A DNA stretch of 55,097 nucleotides from positions 1 through 55,097 of the forward strand of contig NKYR01000189.1 in the NCBI GenBank assembly GCA_003184365.1, in the 5' to 3' direction. The position numbers were made by a program, and so were the translations under genes. The notes under the pieces were generated by a model. The model did not search any database and was not told the origin of the DNA. It saw only the letters and a program-made list of their open reading frames with translations. This stretch comes from Evernia prunastri (Eukaryota > Ascomycota > Lecanoromycetes > Lecanorales > Parmeliaceae). Below, in pieces: positions 11,429-21,924 of this stretch (position 1 is the stretch's first letter; each line of letters starts with the position of its first letter).

Positions 11429-11591
11429 TGTTACGGACGTACCCTAGGTGTCAGGCACATAGGGAGTGTTTATGGCTATGTGTCTAGCACATAGAGGGTT
11501 TATTGGTTATTGACACATTCNNNNNNNNNNTTATCTAGTTGTCTTATTCAATTTACCCCCATTAGACTTGACTCTGGGCACGGTTCTGACA
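11429..11591 (+). repeat. LTR-like sequence, forward orientation, with N10 gap
   Basis: This is the inverted partner of 10689-10911, TGTTACGGACGT to GGTTCTGACA, nearly identical where sequenced. Ten Ns at 11521-11530 replace about 70 bp present in the left copy. No target-site duplication is obvious (gatct on the left, aaaat on the right). Confidence 0.7.
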
Positions 11592-12415
11592 AAAATCTTT
11601 AACTTTGCTGAAAATATGATAATGATTTGAAATTTGAAGTGAACAGATAGAATTTTGAGATGATACACGGGATTCTCAGCTACTGAAAAAGAACTCTGAG
11701 GTTATAAAATTCTTGAATCTACTTGTGGAGAGTGATCAGATATTATTGATGATAATTATATATATATATCTTACATGAAGGCTGCAGAGTGGTTGTCAGG
11801 AATAGATTTATGAAAAATAATGGATTTGGAATTGCGAGGCGGAGTTATCGGATTTTAGGTGGTGCATATGTCAGGGTGGTGCGCTTCCTGGTGGATACGA
11901 GTATACTACAGTTTACCACTCGATTAAAGTTCTCGTGTATACAAAAGACCTTATTGTATTATATATAGTCTTGACGTCAGCAGAGTTTTCTAACACGGTG
12001 TCCGTACGGTTTTTTGATACATAAAATCCTAACAGTTCTAATTTATATACACGTCAATGTCAAAAACCGCTCTAAAACCAACTCAATAAATTGAAAAATT
12101 CTGGTTTTTAGAAAATATCGATTATATTACTGTTTTGAGTCAGAATTCTCGTAAAGCTACGATTATATACCTCAGATGGTATCAATACTGTCTCAATACG
12201 GTGTGCACATTCTATGGGACGCCCGTAAGGTACAGTAGCTATACGATACCCTGCCCCGCCATTGTGTCGCTAAGGTACTTTAGATATAGTAGGGCTAAGG
12301 TAGGGCAGAGGCTAGGTCAATAAGGTATGTAGATTAGCCGAAATCTCTAAACATTCGTCCATCTAACCCCACAAAATACATTAACATCGATGTTTTCTTC
12401 AACCAACTATTTATA
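11592..12415. other. AT-rich stretch upstream of RPF2
   Basis: This moderately AT-rich sequence has no supported gene. The decayed gene to the left of the inverted LTR pair does not visibly resume here. The last 200 bp or so must hold the RPF2 promoter; no clear element is recognisable. Confidence 0.35.
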
Positions 12416-13527
12416 ATGATCAGACAAATGTAAGATGCGCCATTGGCCCTTGCGATATCACTGGTCGTGCTTCCGAGTTGACAAAACCCAGCAAGCCCAA
12501 GAATGCTCGCTCAAAACGAGCTCTGGCAAAACAGGAGCCTCTTGTGCAGGAAAACGCCAAAACCCTCCTTTTACTTAAAGGAACAAGCTCTTCGTCGTTA
12601 CTCAACGCTCTCCTCACGGACCTCCACTCCCTGAAACGACCTCATGCAATCCGATTTACCAAGAAGAATCCAATTCATCCATTCGAAGATGCCTCGAGCC
12701 TTGAATTCTTCTCCCAAAAAAATGACGCCTCGCTCATGATTTTTGGATCTCACACCAAGAAAAGACCGCACTCTATGACATGGGTGCGATGCTTTGGCGG
12801 GCAAGTGCTTGACATGCTGGAATTGTATGTCGTGCAGGAGACGGCGCGGACTTTGCAGCAATTTAAGGGGGAGAAGTGCAAGGTCGGGGTGAAGCCGCTG
12901 CTGAGTTTCTCCGGGACACAATTCGAAAATCCGGTGTCAAACCAGTACACTTTGGCGAAGAGCATGTTTGTGGACTTCTTTCGGGGTGCGGAGACACAGA
13001 CAATCGATGTGGAGGGTCTGCAACTACTAATCAGCTTCTTTGCGGGTGAGGACGGTGAAGACGACCAGCCAGCGAAGATACAGATGAGATGTTGGAGGAT
13101 CATTACGAAAAGGAGTGGGCAGAAGGTTCCGAGAGTAGAGGTTGAGGAGATGGGGCCGAGGATCGATTTCCGTGTAGGGAGGACTAGGGAGGCCGACCAA
13201 GCAGTGTTGAAAGAGGCACTGAAGAAGGGGAAAGGCTCTGAGGTATGCTGTTCGCGTATTGTAGTCTACGTGACAATCTATTAACTTTGCCGGGTACAGG
13301 CCAAGCCGAAGAAGAATGTTGAGACCGATATCGTGGGTGATAAGATTGGGCGGATACATCTTGGCAGACAGGACTTGAGTGAGCTGCAGACTCGGAAAAT
13401 GAAGGGTCTGAAGCGTGGTAGGGGGACTGATGCCGAGGACGATGCAGCGGAAGACGATGATGATTTGATCAGTGAAGAAGATGTGGAAAATGGCGTCGAG
13501 CTGAAAAGGCCAAGGTTGGCCCAATGA
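12416..13527 (+). CDS. RPF2: Ribosome production factor 2 (Brix domain)
   Basis: Three exons, 12416-12429, 12492-13242 and 13300-13527, give 330 aa. The 62-nt and 57-nt introns are GT-AG. The start gives MIRQIKPKNARSKRAL, the conserved N terminus of Rpf2, which requires the small first exon; starting at 12478 would be out of register with the family. The Brix domain follows, with LKGTSSSSLLNALLTDLHSL, GSHTKKRPHSMTWVRCF and LLSFSGTQFE, and VGRTREAD near its end. The C-terminal tail is Lys/Arg then Asp/Glu rich. In yeast Rpf2 works with Rrs1 to load 5S rRNA, uL18 and uL5 into the 90S/pre-60S particle in the nucleolus. This copy looks intact. Confidence 0.95.
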
Positions 13528-14548
13528 CATTACCTGTCGTGTCTTTCCTAGCTACGAGTAGTATGGCGCTCAGGAGGAGTCTTCGGGTCATGAAAATTTG
13601 GCAAGAAGGCCATTCAAGTACTCCGTAGATACTTGCGTAATCCCAATCTTTCTTTATTAAATTTCAAGAGACTTCTACTCGGAGACTAAAAATCATTAGC
13701 GCTTGAAACAATACGGTTAGTTGTAGGAGCAAAAATGCATAGATTAAAAAAGAAGAAATCCTATGTCTACGGTTCAACCACGCTGTGACGCTGGAAATTG
13801 CAGCTGTCTTAAGGATGAGAACCGTTTACTTACTTTGTTTAACCGTATTATAGTTGAAGAAAAGTGATGCTATCTACGAGTGAAAAAGGAGCTAATGGTT
13901 ATGTTCGTACTTCGTATTAACACTTAGCGTTCGCTGAGCTATCCGCGGGCTTTAGCTAGATTAGAGTACATAAGGTACTCGTATTTAGATGTCCTCACAT
14001 GAGAACAACATGAGATATAGGAAGAATTTGATGTACCTAAGACCAAGGCGCATATATACTTAAGACAAAGAAGCTCGTCCCATCGACATCCAGCGCGTGT
14101 AGGGCTCAAATCAATGGCGGTATCCGTACCTGATTCTCTTATCAGATTTTGATTCTGAAACCGCCAAGAATCCACTGTCCCAGGACCCGTTGCTTTTCCA
14201 CTGGCAGTCTTTTAATAGCAACAGGACCCTCCCCTTCTATTGATATTCCACGCTTTTACACTTTGGTACAACCTAACAAACCCAAAGAAAAAATCGGTAT
14301 TCTATTATAGAACATGGAGTACATGAGAATGCACCTCGTGCTATTCATCAGTATTTCTTTGTGATCCGCCTTTGTGCTGTGAGCTGTTCTCTCCACCCCA
14401 CCCACACGCGCGTTGCTGAAAATAATAGGGCGTGTCGCTTCTCCAACGATTTCAAAATCCTTCTTCATCCTCCAGGAATTCCCCACAACCACCCTCGATC
14501 AAAGTTGACAGTAATCACGTGTCAGGTTTCGGCTGAGGACCAACCATA
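13528..14548. other. Intergenic region between RPF2 and the mechanosensitive channel gene
   Basis: No supported gene lies here. Minus-strand frames of 78 codons (13939-14175, 14256-14492) have no motif. The region is expected to hold the RPF2 terminator and the channel promoter. A CT-rich stretch with cacccc/cccacac motifs lies near 14390-14410. Confidence 0.4.
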
Positions 14549-17514
14549 ATGTCTACGCCGGTCGAAGAATTACGCCAGCCGCAATTTGCACCATCACAAT
14601 ATCCCGCTCACAATAATGGCCGCTCGAGTGATTCTGATGATGAGGGCACGCTGTCCAATGAGTACGATCGCCCAGAGAGGTCCACGACCAACGATACCCA
14701 GGGTCAAAGTTTCCTCGGAGGGAAGACCTCCCAATTTCAGTCTCGGGAAGAAGAGCAGCGGCTGGAAGACGATCTGGCAATGTTGCAAGCGGAGAGGAAG
14801 GTGTCAAGGTCTCAAAGTCAGCAAGCACCTAGTGCCCTGACCAGATCGATGTCGATACACCGTTCAAGGTCTAGGCCGGAGCCCGTCGATCAATTCGACG
14901 TCAACACAAACCCCATACACGAGAAGGCGTCGACCTTCAAACCGCCAGAGCACCCCGATGGGGATTTCGCCAGAGTATTCAAGAAGATTCACGACTCCAA
15001 TTGGCTGATCCGATATTTCATGTATATTGTTCCTTTGGTGTTGATTATACTCATACCTTTGCTCATTGGTGGCCTGGTATTCAACAAAGCCACAGTAGGC
15101 GGAGTCCACTTGCTTTGGTTCTGCGTTTGGCTCGAGATAGTTTGGCTCACCCTTTGGGGAGCACGGATCGTGGCCAAGTCGTTGCCCTGGCCTGTGGGCC
15201 TAGTCTCCAGCATTTTTACCAACAACAGCAAGAAATGGAGGGACATGTGCAAGCAACTCGAGATTCCGGCCACGCTGTTTTTCTGGATGCTCGCGGTGTT
15301 GGTATCCTTCCTTCCTATTATGATACACCATCATGTTGCCGATGGTCCGAAAGTAAGACCCTGGGAGACGGCGATGAACAAAGTAATCGTCTCCATCTTC
15401 ACTGGAGTCACTCTGAACTTTGGTGAAAAGATTATCATTCAGCTCATTGCAATTAGCTTTCATCTCCGAACCTATGCCGACCGTATTGAGATAAACAAGT
15501 TTCAAATCGGCAGTTTAACAAAGCTTTATCAGTACTCCAAAGAGAAAATTGCAATGGAAGACTCCGACTTCGAAGAGCGTACACCGTCAGGTTCCGGAGC
15601 GCGAACTCCAATGCAGTATCTGAACGATGCACAAAAAAAACCCAGAGCGTACTCGGTAAGGTTGGAGATGTAGCTGGCAATGTCGCTGGTGACTTCACCG
15701 GCAAGGCAGTTGCGAAGAGCACTCACCCTCGTCAGCTCGTGCTTACCTTGCTATCCTCCCCTGCACAGTCCCAGGTGCTTGCACGACGGTTGTACAGGAC
15801 GTTTGTCAAGGAGGACGCTGATACTATCTCTTCGGAAGACCTAAAGCATGCCTTTGATAACGATGAAGAAGCAGACAGCGCTTTCGCCATGTTCGACAAA
15901 GATATGAACGGAGATATCTCCATGACCGAACTTGAAGCCGTGTGTGTTGACATTGGGAAGGAGCGTAAATCTATCACAGCATCTTTGAAAGATCTGGACT
16001 CGGTTGTGGCAAAGCTTGATGCGATCCTGCTTTTCTTTGTCCTGATCATCACCATTCTAGTCTTCCTATCGTTGATCTCCACATCGGCTGCTGGCGTTTT
16101 GACCAGTGCTGGATCAGCAGTTCTGGCACTGTCTTGGCTTTTCTCCGCTACGGCCCAGGAATTCTTGCAATCCTGCATCTTCGTTCTGGTCAAGCACCCC
16201 TTTGATGTCGGCGACCGAATAACAATCTATGGAAACACAGGGGCGGCGCTGAAAGGCGACGATTATCTGGTCAAGGAGATCTCACTTCTGTTCACGGAAT
16301 TTAAAAAGATGGAGGGTCACATCGTTCAAGCGCCCAACAGCTATCTGAACACGCTCTTCATTCTCAACATGCGTCGTTCCGGAGGCCTTGCGGAAGCGGT
16401 CCCTTTGACTGTGAAATTCGGCACTACATTGGACCAAATCGATGAACTCCGCTCTCGTTTGCTTGAATACGTGAAAGCAGAGAAGCGAGAGTATCAGCCA
16501 AACATTTTGACAGAGATCCGTGACATCGTTGAGGCCTATTCCGTCAACCTTAATGTTGTGTTCTTTTATAAATCGAACTGGAAGAATGAACTTCTTCGTC
16601 TCCAACGTCGCAACAAGTTCATCTGCGCTATGATGGTATCAATGCAAGAGATCGGCATCGAAGGACCGCGTAGACGTATACCCGGGACTAATGAGGATAC
16701 GCCGTTTTACTATCACCAGACTGGGGGGAAAGCCGCAGACATTTCGAATAATCAATACAATGAAAACAAGCCTGGTCCAGGCCCGAGGTCTGGATCGCTC
16801 GCTCGCGATCCAGCGTTCGTCCCAAACGCTGCCGACAGCCCCGGCATTGATCGCAACCGATCAATTCTCAGGAATTTCTCGAGGCCCCGAGGTGAATCCA
16901 TTTCAGCCATGTCCAAACGCGTGGACTTTTCTCTCGGTATGAAAGACTTCAGCTCTGCAGACATCATGGGTGATTTGGACGACAATCGCAGCCACACTCG
17001 CGTCCCTGACCTCAGGATAGACTCAAATTCCCGTTCTCGTGAGACTCGAGCTCGAATTATCGAGGAGGACGAGGCCAACCGCGGAGAAGACGAAGCCACT
17101 ATCCGACGAGCAGAGTCTCGGACAGGCAATAATCGATCGCCTTTCGGTTTGGGCCGCCGCACATCCACGGACTCTCAGTCCAAGATGAGAAGAGGCAATT
17201 CGCTGATCCACCGCAACCGCTTCTTCTCCAGGGGCAAGAGGACAGACGAAGGAGACGAGGAGAGAGATTTGATGGAGCAAGGTATGGCAGATATACCTGA
17301 GGCGGCTGGGCCGTCGGATAGAATGGATCCGCGCACTGGCATTGTCAGCCCTCAGGCTGTTCGGCCAAGTATTGAATCTGGGATTTCTGACGCAGCTATG
17401 CCTGCCATGGGATTTACGAGCAGTGGTGGTTTGCAGTCATTCGATGAACGCATGCGGCTTGAACACCCCGGAAGAAGTCACATCGAGGATTTTGAAATGA
17501 GAAATATGAGGTAG
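14549..17514 (+). CDS. Msy1/MscS-type EF-hand mechanosensitive ion channel (apparent frameshift)
   Basis: An ATG at 14549 opens a 374-codon frame with an acidic/Ser-rich N terminus and four hydrophobic helices (about residues 154-177, 186-208, 243-262, 279-306). The homology then leaves this frame. From about 15650 the next frame continues with VLGKVGDVAGNVAGDF and runs to a TAG ending at 17514. It carries an EF-hand loop (DKDMNGDISMTE), further helices, and the MscS pore/beta core (SAVLALSWLFSATAQEF, HPFDVGDRITIYG), then a long Arg/Ser-rich cytoplasmic tail. Fission yeast Msy1/Msy2 are ER-located stretch-gated channels that shape calcium responses to hypo-osmotic shock. The shift falls at an A8 run (15633-15640): one extra A would join the halves. 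Either a sequencing/assembly deletion or a recent loss-of-function allele fits. The gene is otherwise intact with no intron seen. Confidence 0.9.
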
Positions 17515-17831
17515 TAATGATGAGATGACCGATAGAAATCGTATTAGCGAACATCTAGCGAAATCGCTCACACATATGGAGGAGCATTGAGCATGCATTT
17601 GGGTCTTGGCTGAAATTCACCAGTGGACGAGCCGATTACTAGTAATGGATGATATAGCATGATTTTCTGCAGTCGATACTTGCCAAGCGACCGTTGTCTC
17701 ATTTACTCTGGACCAGACAGGTTTATGTTCCGATAAAGCCCCAATCATAGCGTACAGCGGCACTAAAGAATCACATTGCGGGGGGTTGCGAGTATTTAAA
17801 GGGAGATGAAGCTCTGACTTGATGTGTAGTC
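17515..17831. other. Convergent 3' region between the channel gene and EMC3
   Basis: About 317 bp lies between two convergent stop codons. I see no gene; it should hold both polyadenylation regions. A 72-codon minus-strand frame here has no motif. Confidence 0.5.
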
Positions 17832-18850
17832 TCATTCGATACTGGCAAGCAATCTATCTTCTACCCCTTTGAGTACATATTCGTGTTCTACGACTTCCAA
17901 ATTCTCTGCTTCACTTTGGAACATCTTATCTGGATCCTGACCGGGTTGGAACATGCCAGCACCAGCCCCTGGGTTCATCTGGGACGTTTGCTGTGCCATT
18001 TGGTTCGCAGCTGTTGATTGTCAGCGAATGATTACTAATAAGGGGGCGTGGGCTCTCAACCGTTGTCATTGCCGAGGATGAATATAAAGACAGACTGCAA
18101 CCCGAAAAGGTTCAGGAAGTACCACGACAGACTTGACACCCATCGAACGTCTAAATCTCGAGTCGCGACTCCCGACTGCAGCATTGACTTGAACCGGATC
18201 GTAAGGGGAAACGGAAGCTTCACTAAATTGACGACACCCATGTCAACATAGAGGCCATACTGCTTGGGCAACCGCCATTGGCGTCATTAGACGTACTGAT
18301 AACAAAACCAGCAAAGAAAGCATTGATCCAGCCCATGATCAGCGTCTGGGGTATCATCATAGCCATATTTCCCTTCATCATGCCCATCATACCCTCCATA
18401 GCTGCTGGGTCCGTCATTGGATTGCCAGCTGGTTTACCTCGGTTCTCCGGGTCTTTTAGGAACGCTCCATCTTTATACGCAGAAACAAGGTATTGCTTTC
18501 GAGACGCAAACGCCGCCGGAGAAACCGCGGAGGAATTGGAGCGGAGGTTGATTCCCCGGAGGAGAGACCGCTGTTCTCGTAGGGCAGGAAGTTCTTGCTT
18601 TTTGGGGGTGGTTTGGAGCAAAACAGTTGCATAGTGGCGAAGAACACCGGTGAGGATCTAAGCATGCTATTAGCGAAGTAATATCGGAGTATCCCATGGT
18701 TATGGCGCACCATGACAATAGAGATGGGGAAGAGGATCCAGTAGCTAGATGGTTCCTGTTAATCCAGACAAGAAAGCTCTAAGATAATACTAGAATGACT
18801 TACAACAACGCCGGATCTCTGTGGATCGATTGTGCAACTGGGTCTGCCAT
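17832..18850 (-). CDS. EMC3: ER membrane protein complex subunit 3
   Basis: Five exons on the minus strand (18850-18804, 18744-18711, 18657-18297, 18222-18061, 18010-17832) splice in frame to 260 aa, the usual length. All four introns are GT-AG and 50-74 nt. The protein begins MADPVAQSIHRDPALF and continues with YWILFPISIVM and LTGVLRHYATVLL (first membrane segment). A KQYLVSAYKDGAFLKDP loop, a Met-rich stretch MMGMMKGNMAMMIPQ and the second and third membrane segments follow. The tail is acidic. EMC3 belongs to the Oxa1/YidC/Get1 insertase superfamily and forms the insertase core of the EMC, which inserts transmembrane domains into the ER. The start codon is 318 bp from that of SPC2 on the other strand. 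Confidence 0.95.
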
Positions 18851-19168
18851 AGTAGCAAGTTTTGTATCAGGCCAGAGACTTGGACCCCTAAAACAGGCGC
18901 TGGTGTCTTATATGAAGACCTCGCGGTACTCAGAGCAATATTAATCAAAGATGACTCGTAAGCAGCGTTTACCTCGAAGGTAGGTACCTTAGGTAATCCA
19001 AGACCCTGCAGGAACGAAACCCTAATAAATCGCTGGAAGCGCCAAAAAACCACGTTTACTTGAAAGTTGAAACTTTACGTTTTCTCTTCCTTTGCTCTAC
19101 GGAGTACAGATACGACTGATCGAGCTTTGCAATTCCATTGACCCTTGTTGTTGCATAGGCTGATGAGC
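18851..19168. promoter_or_regulatory. Shared divergent promoter region of EMC3 and SPC2
   Basis: This 318-bp stretch separates two start codons pointing away from each other. It contains a near-palindrome ggtaggtaccttaggta around 18979-18995, a motif type that recurs at 21198-21218. I see no TATA box at a convincing distance for either gene. Co-regulation is inference from the arrangement. Confidence 0.5.
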
Positions 19169-19964
19169 ATGGCGGCCACGAAAATAGCTGTGTACTCCAT
19201 ATCAGGCATTAATTCCTGAGACTTCCCATTCCAGCATCATACTGACCTTGACAGATCTCAAGAATACCACCGACGATGCCCTTCCCAATTATCTTACGTC
19301 CCTGAAATTTAAGCAGTCGCACTCCCTCACCGACGTGCGCTTGGCGCTGGGCTACTCCGCTGTAATTGTTGCTGCTGCTACCTTCTACGCGGATTACAAA
19401 TTAGGGTGGGGCAAGACCAAATACTGGACGATCTGGGCCGTCCTCGTTTACTTCACCTTGAATGGGGCTCTCACGTTCTGGATATGGGGTGTGGAGAAGG
19501 GAAAAGTCTTCGCCGGAGAGATTGACCACCCATCAGTGGGCCGAAAGTCGGTATGAGGCACCAGCCGTGTGCACAATCGGTAGCAACGTTGATTCATGTA
19601 GCAGCTATCAATTGGCTCAAGCGTTGCAAAGCACACTCCTACCTACAATATTACGGTGGAATACTCGAATCCGAAGGGCGAAACCAAAACTCTTAAACTC
19701 TCTTCGTCATTTACTCGATGGTTTGACGTCGACGGGTTCTTCGTTGCGAAGCCCTTCCAGCAATGGCTTGCGTCAGAAATCCCACTCATAGGCCAGATCG
19801 ACCCTAAGAATAAGGCCAGCGACACAAAAGCAGCGGCGAGTACAAGTGGAAAGTCTGAGGTTGCTGGAGCAGTGGAGCAGGAGAGATATGACACCCCGAA
19901 GAAGTCGACGTCGAGTTATGCCGCGCCAACGAGTGCAAGGTCTAGGAGAGGCAGAAAAGCATAG
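19169..19964 (+). CDS. SPC2: Signal peptidase complex subunit 2 (25-kDa subunit)
   Basis: Exons 19169-19205, 19255-19550 and 19602-19964 give 231 aa. The protein has the SPC25 layout: SDLKNTTDDALPNYL near the N terminus, two adjacent membrane helices (LGYSAVIVAAATFYADY; YWTIWAVLVYFTLNGAL), a cytosolic domain with HTPTYNITVEY, and FTRWFDVDGFFVAKPFQQWL, the best-conserved block. The tail is Lys/Ser-rich. SPC2 stabilises the signal peptidase complex and contacts the Sec61 translocon at the ER. The first intron has a GC donor (g|gcatta) with a normal cag acceptor; no GT donor preserves the frame. The second intron is GT-AG. The gene is divergent from EMC3. Confidence 0.92.
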
Positions 19965-21924
19965 TCATGCGCTCGGGTTCTGTACGTGTTTGGCTCTTAG
20001 CCGTCAACGAACCCCTGTTATATCCCTGGAGCCGAAAAAGACTTGTTGTTTGGGAATCATTTGCATGCATACGCGCAGACGTTCTTCTTGGTAACTTGCC
20101 AATTATTCAGATGTCTACTGAACGACCAATTTTCCCCTAGCACGTCAAAGCACGAGAGGGCAACCGATTTGTGACACGACACTCCTCCCGACTTTATAAA
20201 ATGATCGATTTATTTCTGTCAATCCAAGAGCCATAGTAGGCAAGACTCTTGAGCACTTTCTCAAGTCTTTTAAAGCGTGTCTCGACGGATGCAAACTGCC
20301 ATTTCGTATCCTTCCTGAACCTTCCGAGGTATCCTCCTTCGCCAGCATGAAATTAGCCTTGTTTGCAGTGCTAGCAACCAGATTCACACCTTGCAAATTA
20401 GACTGGGCTGTCCTGTCTTTCTTTCAATCATCGAACGTTCGCCGACAGCATAGCCTTTGGAAGAGATCTTTGGTATTTGTGAAAGAAAGGGTACACGAAT
20501 GCGCGGAAAATTAACTCACAAAGGATGATGTGTTTAACTGGATCATGAGTAGGAGCCGCATGTCGAGGCTTATCCTTTGACACTGAAAACATACGTGATA
20601 GTATATGCTTCTTACAGATGAAGTCACGGGGCCAAGACGAGTGCGATTGAATTTCTCAAGGAACGCTGCGCTTAATGGGAGAATTTGCACAACAGGGTGG
20701 GAATCTTGTGGTGAGGTACTCGATCATAATACAATCATATAGGTGGTATTCTTAGTCCACCATAAGCCGGAGTGGGCATTTGATGTCTGCATGTTCGGTT
20801 TTGCACAAGAAACAGCAACGTAATGTAAGCCCATGAGCACTTTGCGCTCCCACCCTTCACACCTTCTGTACTCCAATGCATTACTGATTACGTCTGACAA
20901 AGTCAGTCCGTCGATCCTCAAGCAATTGTTCAGTGTCCTCATGATATAATTATTAGTTTCTCTTTAAGTACATGCTCTAGCAGCAATAACGAATGTAAGC
21001 TTAAATTACCGCCGGTTCGAAGGGAACCCACTGCCCTGAAGTTTGGCCGGCGGCAACGAAGTTTGTCTTGTAATTAGTCTCAGTCTCCCATCTCATTCGA
21101 GTGGAAATGTACGTGCCTTGAAAACTGAAAATTCAGGTACTGTAAAGTTGCTGATGCTAAGTCTTACAGCTGGTCGTGGTGGCGGGTCACTGCTAAGGTA
21201 GGTAGGTACCTAGGTATTTGATTTTCAACTTTCTGCTTGGCTCGCTTGACAGATCATAATTGTCATTACTTTCGAAAGCTTGTTGCTTGCTTACGTGCAT
21301 TTGGAGTTGCCTCATTGGATACGAGTAGGTAGGTATCGTAGCTGGTAGCTATCGTAGCTACGATACCTATCTAGCGTGAAGGTGACCGTGTGTGCAAGTT
21401 GCAACATTTGGAAGGTTCCAGACACATACAAGATCCACCTGGCTTGAGTTTGAAGCCCGTATTTAATCCACCGAATATTCCCGGTCTCGAATCTCGTCTC
21501 TCGAAAAGAAAATGTTGGATGTTGGGGATCGTTTCTTCTTGCGGCTGCATCATCTATGCACTTCCTGCAGTAGTAAGGCAAATCAGTTTCCCTGTGGGAC
21601 TGGACCGACGTCCTCTCCAATGGAATCTTTCGCAAACCGATTCTTGCATTCTTCTTATCTTCCATCTCCCTCTCTGCTTTCATCTTGTTTGCCAAGATAT
21701 TCGGACTCTTTAAGTTTCCACTGGCTGCGTCTGCACAAATGCTCCCTTCTCCCATTCCCGCCATAGGCTGCTGATATACGCTCTTCATGGTTGCGCTCCA
21801 CTTATTCCTTGTGCTTGACCACAAGCAATACTCTCTCCTTCAATTCATTGTTTGCTCCCGCTCGCCAACAACATCGCTGCACGCATCTTGATACTCATTT
21901 CTAGGCATTGTCAGTTGCGAATTC
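19965..21924. other. Two-kilobase intergenic region without a supported gene
   Basis: Open frames in both directions are short and motif-free. The right half contains a CT-rich stretch typical of a fungal promoter (about 21650-21880) ahead of the glycosyltransferase-like gene, a perfect 12-bp-arm palindrome at 21332-21367, and a ggtaggtaggtacctaggta run at about 21198-21218. Nothing else stands out. Confidence 0.4.
21332..21367. repeat. Perfect inverted repeat, 12-bp arms
   Basis: The arm GGTATCGTAGCT at 21332-21343 pairs exactly with AGCTACGATACC at 21356-21367 around a 12-nt loop. The loop itself repeats part of the arm (tagctatcgt). It lies about 560 bp upstream of the next start codon. 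Confidence 0.85.

Noticed and set aside
15640..15740. Intron joining the two halves of the MscS-type gene
   Set aside because: Conserved residues are present on both sides with no room for an intron; a one-base shift in the A8 run explains the data better.
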